Shown here piece after piece: positions 12,060-23,800 of a stretch of DNA of 64,000 nucleotides. The notes below the pieces were generated by a model. It had not been told where the DNA came from. It made no database searches and saw only the letters and a list, made by a program, of their open reading frames with translations. Both the position numbers and the translations under genes were made by a program. Position 1 is the first letter of the stretch. Each line of letters begins with the position of its first letter. The stretch comes from Ooceraea biroi. Its lineage: Eukaryota; Arthropoda; Insecta; Hymenoptera; Formicidae. Location: positions 14,446,001 through 14,510,000 of the forward strand of contig NC_039510.1 in NCBI RefSeq assembly GCF_003672135.1. The letters run 5' to 3'.

Positions 12060-12778
12060 GGGGGGAGCCTGCTTTAGAACGCTGAAAATAAGGTATATTT
12101 TACGAATTGTTTTTGGAGAAACTATAGAGCGGATCATTATAAAACTTTGATGCATTTATTAGTACATGTTTAAAGATAAAAAAAATTATTTTTTTATTTG
12201 AATATATCGCTTGTAGAGGTCGTCCTGGAGAAATCTTAGTGCAGCCGCGTCGCCGGCATTGCAAATTGGTGAGCATTCTTCTGCCTCCAAATTTCGTCTA
12301 AACTGAAAAATTGAAATATCTTCTCGTTATTTATGAATTCCCATCGTCGATGAACCAAAGAGAGAAGAAAAATGTTGAAAAGTGCCAAAATGGTGGAGTT
12401 TAGAACACAAAAGTACGATTTTTAGGCAAAGTTTTTGAACTTTTTCATGCAAAAATAATTGTTTAACTTAATGTTTTTATGAATATTAAAGGTTCATCGA
12501 CGATGGGAATTCATAAATAACAAGAAAATATTTCAATTTTTCAGTTTGGATGAAATTTGGAGGCAGGAGAATGCTCACCAATTTACAATGCCGGCTGCAC
12601 TAAGATACCTCCAGGACGACCTCTACAGGCGATATATTCAAATAAAAAAATAATTTTTTTTATCTTTAAACATGTACTAATAAATGCATCAAAGTTTTAT
12701 AATGATCCGCTGTATAGTTTCTCCAAAAAATTCGTAAAATTATACCTTATTTTCAACGTTCTAAAGCAGGCTCCCCCC
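12060..12778. mobile_element. TTAA-target palindromic element, copy A
   Basis: A 719-bp element flanked by TTAA at 12056-12059 and 12779-12782. Its arms are long inverted repeats, 12060-12356 and 12491-12778, starting GGGGGGAGCCTGCTTTAGAA, around a unique centre of about 134 bp. A TTAA duplication is the hallmark of piggyBac and Kolobok transposons. No coding capacity is seen. A transcript would fold into a hairpin of nearly 290 bp. Confidence 0.88.
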
Positions 12779-12782
12779 TTAA

Positions 12783-15700
12783 GCCTGACGTTTTTCGAGC
12801 ACAGCTCGGATGCAATGTGAATATCGGACGACGCGACATTCTGCTCGAGGTTGCGTAATGCTCGCGTCGCGAATCGCTTATGATTCAAAAATTTATACGT
12901 CTGTTGATCCTTTTCTGTCAATTACCACGATCGTACGGTGCAAGCACATGTTACAATTGCAACGTTACATCGCGCATCTATTTGCAGGGTCGGGAGAGCG
13001 AGAGGCAGGAACGTGAGGGTGGTTTGTCGCTTTCAGCTGGCCCGGGTATCCAGGGTTCGTCGTCATAGCGACACCCGAGCGGTGGCTAACCACCCCGTTT
13101 CTACAATCACGGGCGTGGATCGCGTAGGTGTTTTACGTTGAGAGAATCGAGCGATGCGGCCTAATTAATTCGCTAATGCGATTTGTACTTTTGCCAAAAA
13201 TTATACAGAATCCGATTTAGACTAGTTCGGAACTTTCCGATGATCGGACACTTCGAGGAGTTCGAGCTTCCAGCTCAAATCATTCGTCGTCTTTCTTGTT
13301 CTCCGAAATGTTGCGATTCTGAATTTAAATAAAATGATAAAGTAAAGCTAATGATAAAAAGAAAACAAATTTCAATATTTATGTGTTAATTCTAAAACAT
13401 ATAAGTAAATTTCTTAATTAATAAACATGTATGAATATAATAATAATATGAATTGGAAGAAAAAAGGGGAAAAAATGCGAGTCGTATTAATTTTATACAA
13501 TTTCAAGGTTTATTTCAATATATACAAAACATTGCTTCGTAATAGAGATTACGCGCGTCAGTTTTCTCATAAAAGTCTCTCCACCTCGCCGTTCACAGTC
13601 AATTCGGACAATGCGGAGGAACAGCAGTGAGATAATAGTGATTGTCCGAATGTGTTGAGAAACGGCATCGTAGTGCACGCTTCTATATTCAATATAGAAA
13701 TATATAGAAACACGCGTTTATGCGATTCCGATCCTTACGGATATACGGATAACGATCAGCTTGCGGGATCTCAGGAGAGATTTCGATTCTCCGCGTTCGA
13801 GTCCCACGTAGCGCGATTTTCTTACCAGTGATCTCATGCCAACGGGAAATCGCGTGCACCGTGGGCGGATAAAAATAAGCCAATGTCTCCTTTTCCCTCG
13901 AACCGGAGATTTTCTAGGATTCAGTCTTATAATTTTGCACTCACGGGGATATTTGTACGGCATCACGATATTGCGAGGTGCAAATCAGTTCGGTCGTCGT
14001 GTGTATTCGCCGTACAGCTGCGAGCGAGAACAGGAGCCGAATTGCGGTTTTAATCGGATTCGCGGTTTCTAATTTTCCGAACACGCGAGAATGGTCTTCA
14101 TCATTCTCGCGATGTTTATTCGTAGCAATTAAAGTGTCATGAATTCGCACGCGATACATTCTCCCTCGTTCGTGTAGCATTGAAGATGAAAGTTGGCCGA
14201 AATTATTATTAGGATGCGATAATTTGTCATTATATAATCTCCAATTATACACGAACGAGTTTCGCGTGAGTCAAGGTTGCCGCGAGCGGCAAGTCTCGCC
14301 ACCGTTTCATTACGAAATACCCGTTTCGTGCGTCGTTATCCGTGGACGTTTTAATGCAGGATCGTTCGCGAGATTATTACAACCGTTTTGAAGTCGCGAC
14401 GCATGCAGTGTTACGCTATGCCTCTATGTATCACCGTTACGGAGTGGCGTATCTAATCGTACAAACGGAACCCCTATACGCACTACACCATAAACTGCTA
14501 CAAGAATATATGTGTACTATATATGCCTACATACATACGTACACACCGTATATGTATATGTATATGTACACGCTTAGCGAACGCGAATGTATACTCTCAT
14601 CTGTGTATATAAAGGTATTTACATTTGTATGATGTACACGTTAACGGCTAACTCGTTACTTCCGGTAACTGTGTCGCATTGCGAACCCTGCTTGTTCTTC
14701 TTGGTCGCTCCGCAGATTTCTGAATTCTTCGGCGCTTTCCTCTCGGATTATTATTAATGAAACTTATATCATAATGAAACAAGATTTTAAGCCATTATTT
14801 TGAAAGATAAAGTGGATCACGCGCCTTTTCATGCAGCAGAAAACCAAGCTGTCTCGCTTCCCGAATCTTAGCTCGGGTCGATAACAATGGATTGTCTCCA
14901 AAAACGTTTTCTAACGCGCTCTACGCTAGTCCGGAGTTGTTACGGTCTCCAACCTGGGAATCCCTGGATTGTACAGTCTTCTCGCGCTTTTCCATCTAAC
15001 ATAATTGCGAGGCTACGTGTCGCTACGTAACGCAAACAGAAATTCGGGTTCAAACGACGTAGAAAATATTCCTAAACGTCTAACCTCGCGCCTAATCGCG
15101 CATAAGGCATCGCTAAGACCATCGGTTCACGGTTTACGGGATGACTGACTAATGCAAAATCATACGCGCCGACATTATTGTCTCTACCGTTAGCGCACCA
15201 AGCTAACCACCAGCTTGACAATATCACCCCTCTTTTCGAAGAGTGAATTCTCTATTCTCTCTTCCTTTCTACTTAAATACATATCACATTTACTCACTTA
15301 ACTGCTAGAGCTTTCTTTCTAAATTTCGGGAGACATGTCTCCTTTCTCTCTTTCTCTGAATTCCAAGACAGTGCCAAAACTCCAAAGAATATCCGAACGT
15401 CGAAAGGAGATTGGAGAAATTTGAATATCTTCCAAACACCTCTACGAAATCTTTTGGAAATTTACGTTCCTCTCTACTTTAGAGATTATTAATTTTGAGA
15501 CTTGTGTTATCTCAACCTTCCAATCAGAGCTTAATCTCTCATCTCTCGAATTCTCCTGCGCTTGCAATTCTTAATAATTAAGAAAGTTCATCGATAATTG
15601 GTCCGCCCGTGAATAACATTTCGACACTCTGGAACGTCATGGTAACAGGGTTGCGTTGCTTCTCTTCCGCGAAAGAGCTTTCGGGAATACCCTTCGGCTC

Positions 15701-15815
15701 TAGCTTGTTACTTGGCACATCTGTACGAGGTCATGTGGAAGCTGCCCATTCGAAACTTGGCTGGTTCTTCGTGGGTCACCCGAAGGCACGGCTCGCTGCT
15801 GGTCCTCACTATCTC
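12783..15815. other. Intergenic and kinase 3' flank
   Basis: No gene recognised. The part next to 15816 is presumably the 3'UTR of the minus-strand kinase, but no strong minus-strand AATAAA close to the stop codon was found. A short (TATATG)n-like tract lies at 14545-14570. Confidence 0.45.
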
Positions 15816-16982
15816 TCACATGTCCTCCGTGCTGAAGCCGCCGATCAAGCTCGACTCCGAATCCATGTTGGAGTCGCACTGCATCACCCACTCCCATATC
15901 CTCTCGGTGACGACCTTCTGGTCCACCGTGGTCTCCAGGCCATAGCTGTTGAGCAACTTCCTCAGCTTGTTCTTGTTCTCGTCCACGTGGTGTCGGTCGT
16001 CCAGGATCGTGTCGAGATAGAGCAAGCTGTCGCCCCTCCTGGCGAAGCTCTCGCTCACGTCGACCGACGTCGATGTTGCACTATGGCTGATCTTGCTGAT
16101 GCACCATGAGTCCTTCAGGTACTTGTTGATCTCAGTCACGTGCGGCCTCTTCTCAGGCTTGTGCTCGAACGCTCGTCTGAAGTAACGTAGCAGACGAGGT
16201 GTGAACCGTCGGAAGGTAGGCGGGATCTTGGTGGTGCGCCGTTTCAACCAGCGCTGGAACGCCGAATAGTCCGGGTCCTGGATCGGGTCGGCGCTCTGCC
16301 ACGGCGGATTGCCGGTCAAGCAAACGAAGAGGACGATGCCGAATTGCCAGCAGTCCGAGCTCCTCTTGCACGCGTACCTCTCGTTCTTGATGATCTCGTG
16401 AATCTCAGGCGGCTGGAACGGCACCCACGTGCACCGGATCTTGTTCACGAGAGTGCCTTCGCGTCTCGTGCAGCCAAAGTCGCACAGCTTCACCTTGCTC
16501 ATGTCCTGCGCGAACACTAGCACGTTCTCCAGCTTGATGTCACGGTGCGCTAGCTGCTTCGAGTGGATGAAGTCGAGGGCGGAGGCGAGCTGGCTGGCGA
16601 TCCTCTTACAAGCGTCCTCGCTGAGTCCGCCGGCCTTCACATTGCCGGCGAGGTCGCCGTACGACGCGTACTCCTGCGCAAACACGAAGCACTTCTCCGC
16701 ACTGAAAGCGACGGCGTATGAGCTGAGTATATTGGGATGCGGGCTCAGATGGTACGAATAGTGAAACTCCCGGAAGAAGTCCTTCTCCGTTGTGAGTTCC
16801 TGATGGACCGCCTTTAGGACCACCCTCGTTTGCGTGGCTCTGTGCGTCGCCAGCAATACTTTCGCGAAGCTACCCTCGCCTAGGGTTTTCTCTACATTGT
16901 ACTCCTTCGCGAGGTCCAGCTCCTCCAAAGGCACCTCTTGCACCTTGTGGATGCCTGACTCTTTCTTCTCATGCAGCTTCAT
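15816..16982 (-). CDS. SBK1-like serine/threonine protein kinase
   Basis: A single uninterrupted coding exon of 388 residues. It starts at the ATG at 16982, directly after an acceptor (polypyrimidine then CAG ending at 16983); a longer start would read through the intron. All kinase landmarks are present: glycine loop LGEGSFAKV (34-42), catalytic lysine K57 (VVLK), HRDIKLEN with H146-R147-D148, CDFG with D168, and a PPE triplet (191-193) where most kinases have APE. The DFGCTRREGT and WVPFQPPE segments and the single-exon kinase domain resemble the SBK (SH3-binding-domain kinase) family. Vertebrate SBK1 is predominantly neuronal and its substrates are poorly defined. A tail of about 100 residues follows the kinase domain, with a conserved-looking segment (KLRKLLNSYGLET, ERIWEWVMQ). 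All catalytic residues are intact, so it should be active. No signal peptide or membrane segment is seen. Confidence 0.92.
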   Translation of the reverse strand: MKLHEKKESGIHKVQEVPLEELDLAKEYNVEKTLGEGSFAKVLLATHRATQTRVVLKAVHQELTTEKDFFREFHYSYHLSPHPNILSSYAVAFSAEKCFVFAQEYASYGDLAGNVKAGGLSEDACKRIASQLASALDFIHSKQLAHRDIKLENVLVFAQDMSKVKLCDFGCTRREGTLVNKIRCTWVPFQPPEIHEIIKNERYACKRSSDCWQFGIVLFVCLTGNPPWQSADPIQDPDYSAFQRWLKRRTTKIPPTFRRFTPRLLRYFRRAFEHKPEKRPHVTEINKYLKDSWCISKISHSATSTSVDVSESFARRGDSLLYLDTILDDRHHVDENKNKLRKLLNSYGLETTVDQKVVTERIWEWVMQCDSNMDSESSLIGGFSTEDM

Positions 16983-19900
16983 CTGGAACAACAAGAGGAA
17001 ACGAAACTTTTAGATATATTGATCTTTCTTGTTTTAAGTTTTAAGTTTAAGTTTTGTTATAACGCAGGTAACACTGATCGGAACTTTATATTTTAATTTT
17101 ATTTATTTATTTTCGGACGCTTTACTTCGAGCGCCGAATATTTCAATGAATTTCAATTTATTCATCGTCGTGACACAATAGCGACTATCTGACTTGGGTT
17201 TTCGTTACTTTCTTTTTATATAAGCGTAATGGAGATATTTCGGTCCTTGCTATTTCCATTTTGCATAGACCTCCTACGTCGCGCGAGGAAATTAGAATTT
17301 CATCTGTCGGAAGTACGTTGATTTTATACTTGAGTAACGTTCTATCGAAGAAATATCGCCGTCCTGTGACGACAATGAATCAGACGTACGTTGTAACGCC
17401 TACGATTGTCAACGTCGATGAACGTACCGGCCGTATTCAGGAATGTTCCCACGCTTCCTTCCGCAACAAGATAATATCCATGCTTCCTACCTGTGCAATG
17501 TGCAACGTCTGTGGAACGTGTGTCCCAGTTCGTAAATAGCAACGCGTAGATCAATCGCAATTCTGCAATATGATATATTGCGAACACACGCGGTTTGATG
17601 TTGCGGTATATAGAAGCCGTTAGAAAAACGGTTGATAGAGAACGATTGATGATGTAACGTTCTTCAAACAAAAACCCGCAATTTTTCAAAGATTTTTACC
17701 TTTGAAGAGAAAAAACATCATGAAGTATATCAAAGATCTTTAAAATTATCGCAAAGTAGCAACCGTAGAGCAAATATTTATACATGTAATGATACTTTAC
17801 TCCGTATACAATTCGAGATGAAATGTACTCTGATAAAACTGTAAGTTTTTAAATTTATTAAGAGGGTATCTAGAACTGAGTGGGTCCACGAAGAAGACCG
17901 CGAAGCGCAACTGCGCATACAGTTCCGATTAAAAAAATATTTATGTTCTACATTGGTCTAAGGAATCGAGGATGAAAGCAAAACTAGAAATTCTATACTA
18001 CGTAGAATGGGAATTGCGCGTTCGCGCAGTCGAAGTGCACGACTTGGAATTTATCGGAATTCATCGAATCGCGGTCTTGCATAACATTAAGCAGACATTA
18101 ATCTAATAAACTAATAAACGGATAGCGCGCTTGCACGTGTCTGTACTCCGGGCCGCGCACGTTACCTACTACTCGCGTGTCCGTGCGTCATATCACGCGG
18201 CCATGCACCGCGCGTCTGTTTTCCCTGGCGCGTAAACTGGCGATCGAGTATTACGCCTCCGCGCGAATTTACGATCGCGTATTTTGCGAATCGATAATTT
18301 TGCTGGCGGTGCCGCGGGTTGCGAGAGGACTTTTGGATCACCGCCACTGTTATCGCGAGGGATGACCGCAATTCCCATCTTCCTCGATATCACACGCGTC
18401 TCACATGTATTCCGACACACGCGCGCGTCTCCTCGCGAATTTCCTTCCTCGCGGATGTTCTCCGCCGCGGAAAACTACGCTTACGATGGAAAGCCACCGG
18501 ACTGCAGGGTAGCTGGGTGAACCCAGGACATTTAGACCCGTGCTAAATCAATAGCAAGGACCGCTCACGCTTTGGTCGACAGCGCGCGAGCCTGGCCGGC
18601 GCCGAACCCCGAAACTTTCCGCGAATCTCGACCGCGATGCAGCAATTGCACATTCGTCGATCCAATTTCCCACGGCAGTGACGAGAAACCAGATCGAATT
18701 CAGTGTATCTTGTGGGAACAACCGTGAATAGAAGAAGATAGATACGAGGAATAAGATTATGGTTTATTGTATGTATTTTAGGACGAATCACTTGAGAATA
18801 TTTCAAACACCAATTTATTTAGTTCAGTATATCTGAGTAGTATTAGAGCACAATTTGAATAGATAAATAGATCAGAAGAAACTAGATTGGAGAAAAAATG
18901 AAATGCTTGAGATATCAATGATATACTTATATATACTTAGTGTATGTACACTGTAATCGCCGATTTACAGGTTGCGTTTATACAATGCTTTTCTTATAAG
19001 AAACTTATATTTTTAGGATAGAAGAAATTATCTGTGCAAAGCTTTGCTACCATTTACATAAATCAATCTATAAAAATAATGTGCACAATTATAGCCTTTA
19101 CTCGATTAATATAAAAAACAATGCTTCTTTTTTTCTCGCTAATAGTGAATTTCTTTAATGATCGAAAACAATGTTCGTTGTTCAGTTGTGCAGCATATGC
19201 AGTTAATTGTTCGAGTCACATGAATTAACATACGTTTATTAGTTCAGAGAGCGATGAACGTCTATTTATTCGTTTCGGGTTGTTCCATAAATTTCTGGAA
19301 ATTTGAGACGTGCTTTAAATGTCATCGCGCGGCGAAACGGATGCAACATGCGAACAGGCTTCGTGGGTGGCGTGCATTTTAATAATTTAACACTTCACAT
19401 CATGAGGCGCAAGCTCCCCTTGTTAATGAAGCTTTAATTGTTAATGAAGTGTGAAAATTACGCGCTCTTGCGTAAACATTGCTCTTAGCAGGATTTATAT
19501 CTCGTACGTCATGACGACTTGCGGCAGGCTGCAGCCGCCTGTTGCATTTTCCTATTTTCCATCCATTGTTTTGTGTTACAGTTATTTTTTCGTATTGTCA
19601 CTGGTTCGGGTCGGTAATTCTGACAAGCCTCAGAGGCGCAGGTATATTTAGCATTTATGTTTACTGGGTACTCTATTTTAATACACGCGACGGCTTAGTG
19701 GCGCTATACTTTGGCGTGCGTGCGTTTAATGAAGCAGTTTAGCAGACGTGCGTGTATAGAGAACGACAATGACACGTACGATTAAACGCGCTGCAAGTGG
19801 ATGTCTTCCAAGATGTTGAGCCGTTAACACATTGGGTATTTACAAAAGCGTGCAGTATCGATTATAGCATAACAACCTGCTTTGAGTTTGTCTTTACTGA

Positions 19901-20271
19901 TACTTATTTAAAACTTTGCGGTACTATGATTTAATGTTCGAATTTATTTTCATTTTATAACATGTACGCATTTTTTAGCCTTAATCAGGGATACCATAAA
20001 GTCTTTTAAACTTTTACAATATAAAACAGTTTTTCAATTAATATGAAAGCATAGAAAATATAAGAAATAAAGTCATACGTGTTCACAATTGTGTCTTTTC
20101 AATGAAATAATTCTTTCATAAATTTTCACGATAATAAACTTTTCAAGTTAGGCTTGCACCCCAAAATTTTTATGGTAGCCACTGGGAATTACGCTATATA
20201 GCCCTTAATGTGAGGTCCGCAAGTACGAGTAAAATTTATGCAGAACAAATGACGACACGACGGATACTCAC
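16983..20271 (-). other. Probable 5'UTR intron of the kinase gene
   Basis: The acceptor at 16983-16984 implies at least one upstream exon. The best donor upstream on the same strand is GTGAGT at 20271. The 3.3 kb between them has no recognised coding exon. It includes CpG-rich DNA at 18120-18700 and, near 19270, a TTGTTCCATAAATTTCTGG-like sequence that might be a mariner remnant (weak). Confidence 0.45.
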
Positions 20272-20632
20272 CACGACAGTGAAATCCGTTTGGTGATCTG
20301 CAAAACGTCACTGCACACTGGCACACCGCAGTCTCGAATAACTATTGCAGGTCAATAATAACGTGAGCAAATCACTCTCGATTAAATCTCGATCAGCGAG
20401 TTCTTTACATCTTCATGTCACGTCCTGACACGAAGTGTCAGCTGGTCACACAAGTAACACGAGCTCAGCGCATCAGAGAGAAATTACGCCGATCGCGTCC
20501 TCAATTTTGCTTTCGGAGCAGGTGTCACCCGCGAGAGAGGCAGACTTCAGAAATAAAAGCTCGATGGCGAAGTATCGATACGACTCAGCGACTCGGATTA
20601 CATTTTCCGTGGCGCGCGTATCTCGACGTCTG
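20272..20632 (-). other. Candidate 5'UTR exon of the kinase gene
   Basis: Between a TATA box (20656-20663) and a strong donor (CGTG then GTGAGT at 20271) lies about 360 bp with no long open frame, as expected for a noncoding leader. The start near 20632 is placed about 30 bp after the TATA box and is an estimate. The leader holds short upstream ATGs. Assignment to the kinase rests on strand, order and splice-site fit only. Confidence 0.5.
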
Positions 20633-20655
20633 GAGCGTCGTGACGCCCCGCGTCG

Positions 20656-20663
20656 CTTTTATA
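20656..20663 (-). promoter_or_regulatory. TATA box (TATAAAAG) of probable kinase promoter
   Basis: A canonical TATAAAAG on the minus strand in a GC-rich setting, upstream of the candidate leader exon. No other strong core promoter was seen between it and the kinase coding exon. Confidence 0.55.
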
Positions 20664-20772
20664 GACCCCGGCCGGGAGGTGCGCAGACGTAGATTGTAAA
20701 AGGGTGCCGGGGCGAGAGCATGACGCTGAGACGTAGGCTACGGGGTAGGATGAGCGTAACGCGACGCGCATG

Positions 20773-20774
<2 letters not shown>

Positions 20775-20807
<33 letters not shown>
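20775..20807 (+). repeat. (TG)16 microsatellite running into CGCGCG
   Basis: Sixteen TG units preceded by GCGCATGCA and followed by CGCGCGCG, giving more than 40 bp of nearly perfect purine-pyrimidine alternation about 110 bp upstream of the kinase TATA box. Such tracts favour Z-DNA under supercoiling. Confidence 0.95.
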
Positions 20808-20808
<1 letters not shown>

Positions 20809-20819
20809 GCGCGCGTCGG

Positions 20820-23800
20820 CTTTTTTTAAACGAGCGCATTATGCGCGAATCGGTGAGTCGCGTGTCACGACGAGGCGATGAATAGGGGAAGAGTTATCCC
20901 GGAAAACGAGGGTCCGTCACAGGATCCTTCCACGTGCCACGCGCTTGTTTATGCGTCGGACTATCTTTAATCATGCCCGCAATTACCGTACTTATTATCG
21001 CTTTTATGTTTAAAATGTTTAAAACACAAGCTTTATCTTGATCGAGCTGCTGACGCTCCTCGATGATTTATATCGCATCCGATGTACGTAAACTGAATCT
21101 TGAGAAACAATTGCGTGCCAGTTGGGGGTCTATAAGAGGAACGAAGAATGAGAAAGATGAAAATTAAATTTGAGTAAATTTCTGGTACACACAATAGAAA
21201 ATAGAATCGTGAAATTAGTATGTCAATGTTTTATAAGTTATATCTATGTGCTAAGTCTGAGCTCATCGATTATTTTGATTATATCAATTGAACGTATTGT
21301 ATGTCGGGACGTGGTTTACTCTCAAAATTTGATTTGTCTGCAATGAGCACTTTTGCGAGCAAAGGCGCGTATAAGAGAATAAGTTTAGAATCCTGAAAAA
21401 GTTAAGATCGGTTTTGTGACGTCATTCTTATTGCTTTATGTATGAAGTTGGAGGAAAATAATATTCGTTTTCTCTATTTTCAAATAGTTCTTTATTGCTG
21501 GCCTGAATTTTGCAGTATGAAGCCATTTAAATATCGGTCGAATCCGTAAAGTATATTTTTATTCCTGCGCGAATGGATTATTGACATGGATCGACTCTTA
21601 AAGTAGATTTATTGACTTTCCACTAGTTTAATATTCCAGCTTCTACGAATATAGAATCCAATAAAAGAGGAAACGTCACATCAACGCAATCAACGTCACA
21701 TTTATATAATTCATCAGCATAATTATATTCTCTCGCTCCATCTCTTTCTCTCTATCGTGCAACAGTTTTCAATCAACGCTACTTAAGCAGGAACTAAATA
21801 TAGAAGATCGAAGTAAATTTATATTGCACTTATCGCGAGCGCTCTCGCTCGTCTTCTGCGAATTTGCTCGTAGCACATTTTCCTAAATTCACCACGGACG
21901 AAGTTAAATAATGCGGATTACGCGCCCGTCGCGCACCCGAATTTACACCTGAAAGTATTTTTAAAATGTATGTCAAGTATACGGAGTCCATAGAGATGCT
22001 TTCGGCGGTGCACCACAGTCGGATATTAAAGATATAAATAGGAGAAACGGTCGCGCGAGCACGCGCGGGTAATGGAAGTAAAGTGCAAGGTGCAAGAGCA
22101 ACCGATTGTGCAATCGTCGCGGGTCGGCGTCGCGAGTGCTAATTCGCAAATCGCGCGAGCAGTCTCGACGTTGATGGATTTCATGAAACGGAAAAAATCG
22201 AGGGCAGAGGGTAGGAAACGTACCGGCGGACTTGCGACACCTACACCTGCGTGACTACGTGTCTACCTGGATACACGGGTCTCGCGGGACCAGTTTGATT
22301 TATGGAACTGGACGTTCCGAGGCGGAAGTTCGCGTGCGAGGATCTTTATCAGGGAAAAACGAGAACGTGCGAGAAGGCGGGTATCACCCCACAATTTCAG
22401 TGGCTATTGTCTATTTTGCGAAGCCGCCGATGCGTGCGTTAGTCTAGTCCGCTTGCCAAGTAGCCACTGAACTCTAGAGAATATTTCTCATTCGCGGAAG
22501 CTTTCCTTCGTGATTATTCTTCCGAGCTTTGTCATCGGGCGAATACGTGGAAGCCTGCCGAGCGTTAAAATAATTCCGACTCCTCGTGTAACTCGTTCCG
22601 TGTTCGCAAGCCAGGGATGTTCCCGGGAAAAGTACACACTTCGCGTCACCGTTGAATAAATAAAAGTATACGAGACACCACCATTAGGACGACGGCTGGA
22701 TCTCGAGGAGCTCTCGAACAGAGTGCGGAATATCGACCGAGATGGAATTCGCGGCGAGGAAGACGGCCGCAGAGAGAACGACAGGGTGAGAGGGAGGGAA
22801 CAGAGGATAACCGCGGGGTGGAAAGGAGCAGGAGCAGAAAGGATACAGGGGTGAATCCGTCGAGGATTTACCTCCGTCGACGTGCGTTTTCGATTGCGGG
22901 TCCACCTACGCGACACGTTTGTACGTGTGTACACACGTCGTGCGGGTTTTCGCCCACGTGTGGATTTGGATCCACGAGATGAATGCGACTGGATGATTAC
23001 GAGAACGTACGGATACATATCCGCGCGATAATGACGCAACGTACAAGTAAAAAGGAACACGCACGAGAGAAGAGAAACGAGAGAAACGAGAGCTCTTTTC
23101 GCGGAGCTGTTAACAGCGGCGGAATCGGGTAGTATATAATTATCGAAGCGACGATTTCGCGGAACGTGGTTGACGAAACGATTACATTGGAGAGCTTCCG
23201 AGAGAGATCTTCATCACAAACATGGATTATTGAGTTCTTCTTCGTAGCATCTTCACTAGGAAGAACTAGGAAGAAATGACGTCTCTCAAGTTTTGTGAAG
23301 CTTCACGTGAATGACTTCACGTTTTTCAGAACACAGCATGATAGAAAAGCAGATGTTTCCCCGTGTAAAAATAGGTAGAATTATAGGAGACGTTTTTGTA
23401 TGTAAAATGTAGTATATTCAAAATGGAAACATCGATAATGTCTCTTCTAACTAATTTTCGACTTTTTTCTGCTCATTTTTCTGGCCAATATATTATTGCT
23501 ATTTTGGTGTTGGATTTCAACGTTTTTCAAATTAATTTCTTCTTTCCTTCTAGATTTTTCGGTGATTTTGCAAGTGACGTTTGCTTTCCGCCAGCATGGA
23601 AAGTTGATTTAACTTTGTCTTGATTTAACGTAGCGTAGAGGTACTTTTTTGTTTTTACCGTTATTTGCCACGCACACACTGCATTTGCAGCAAACAACAC
23701 CGTGTACATGATACATGGCACGTCGACTGAGGAAGATGCGATTCCATGAAAATACCGCTCTCTGATTTCGAGCTATTTTCTTTTTCTAGCAGTATTAATT

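Noticed and set aside
13740..13830. tRNA-like TTCGAGTCCC motif
   Set aside because: The bases on either side of the putative T-loop do not pair, and no acceptor or anticodon stem can be drawn.
22029..22254. TATA-like sequence about 40 bp before a 60-codon frame
   Set aside because: The spacing is suggestive, but the protein has no recognisable feature and no poly(A) signal or intron supports it.
22488..23060. 190-codon minus-strand open frame
   Set aside because: Arg/Ser/Pro-rich composition, no domain, no splice or promoter context; typical of a chance frame in CpG-rich DNA.
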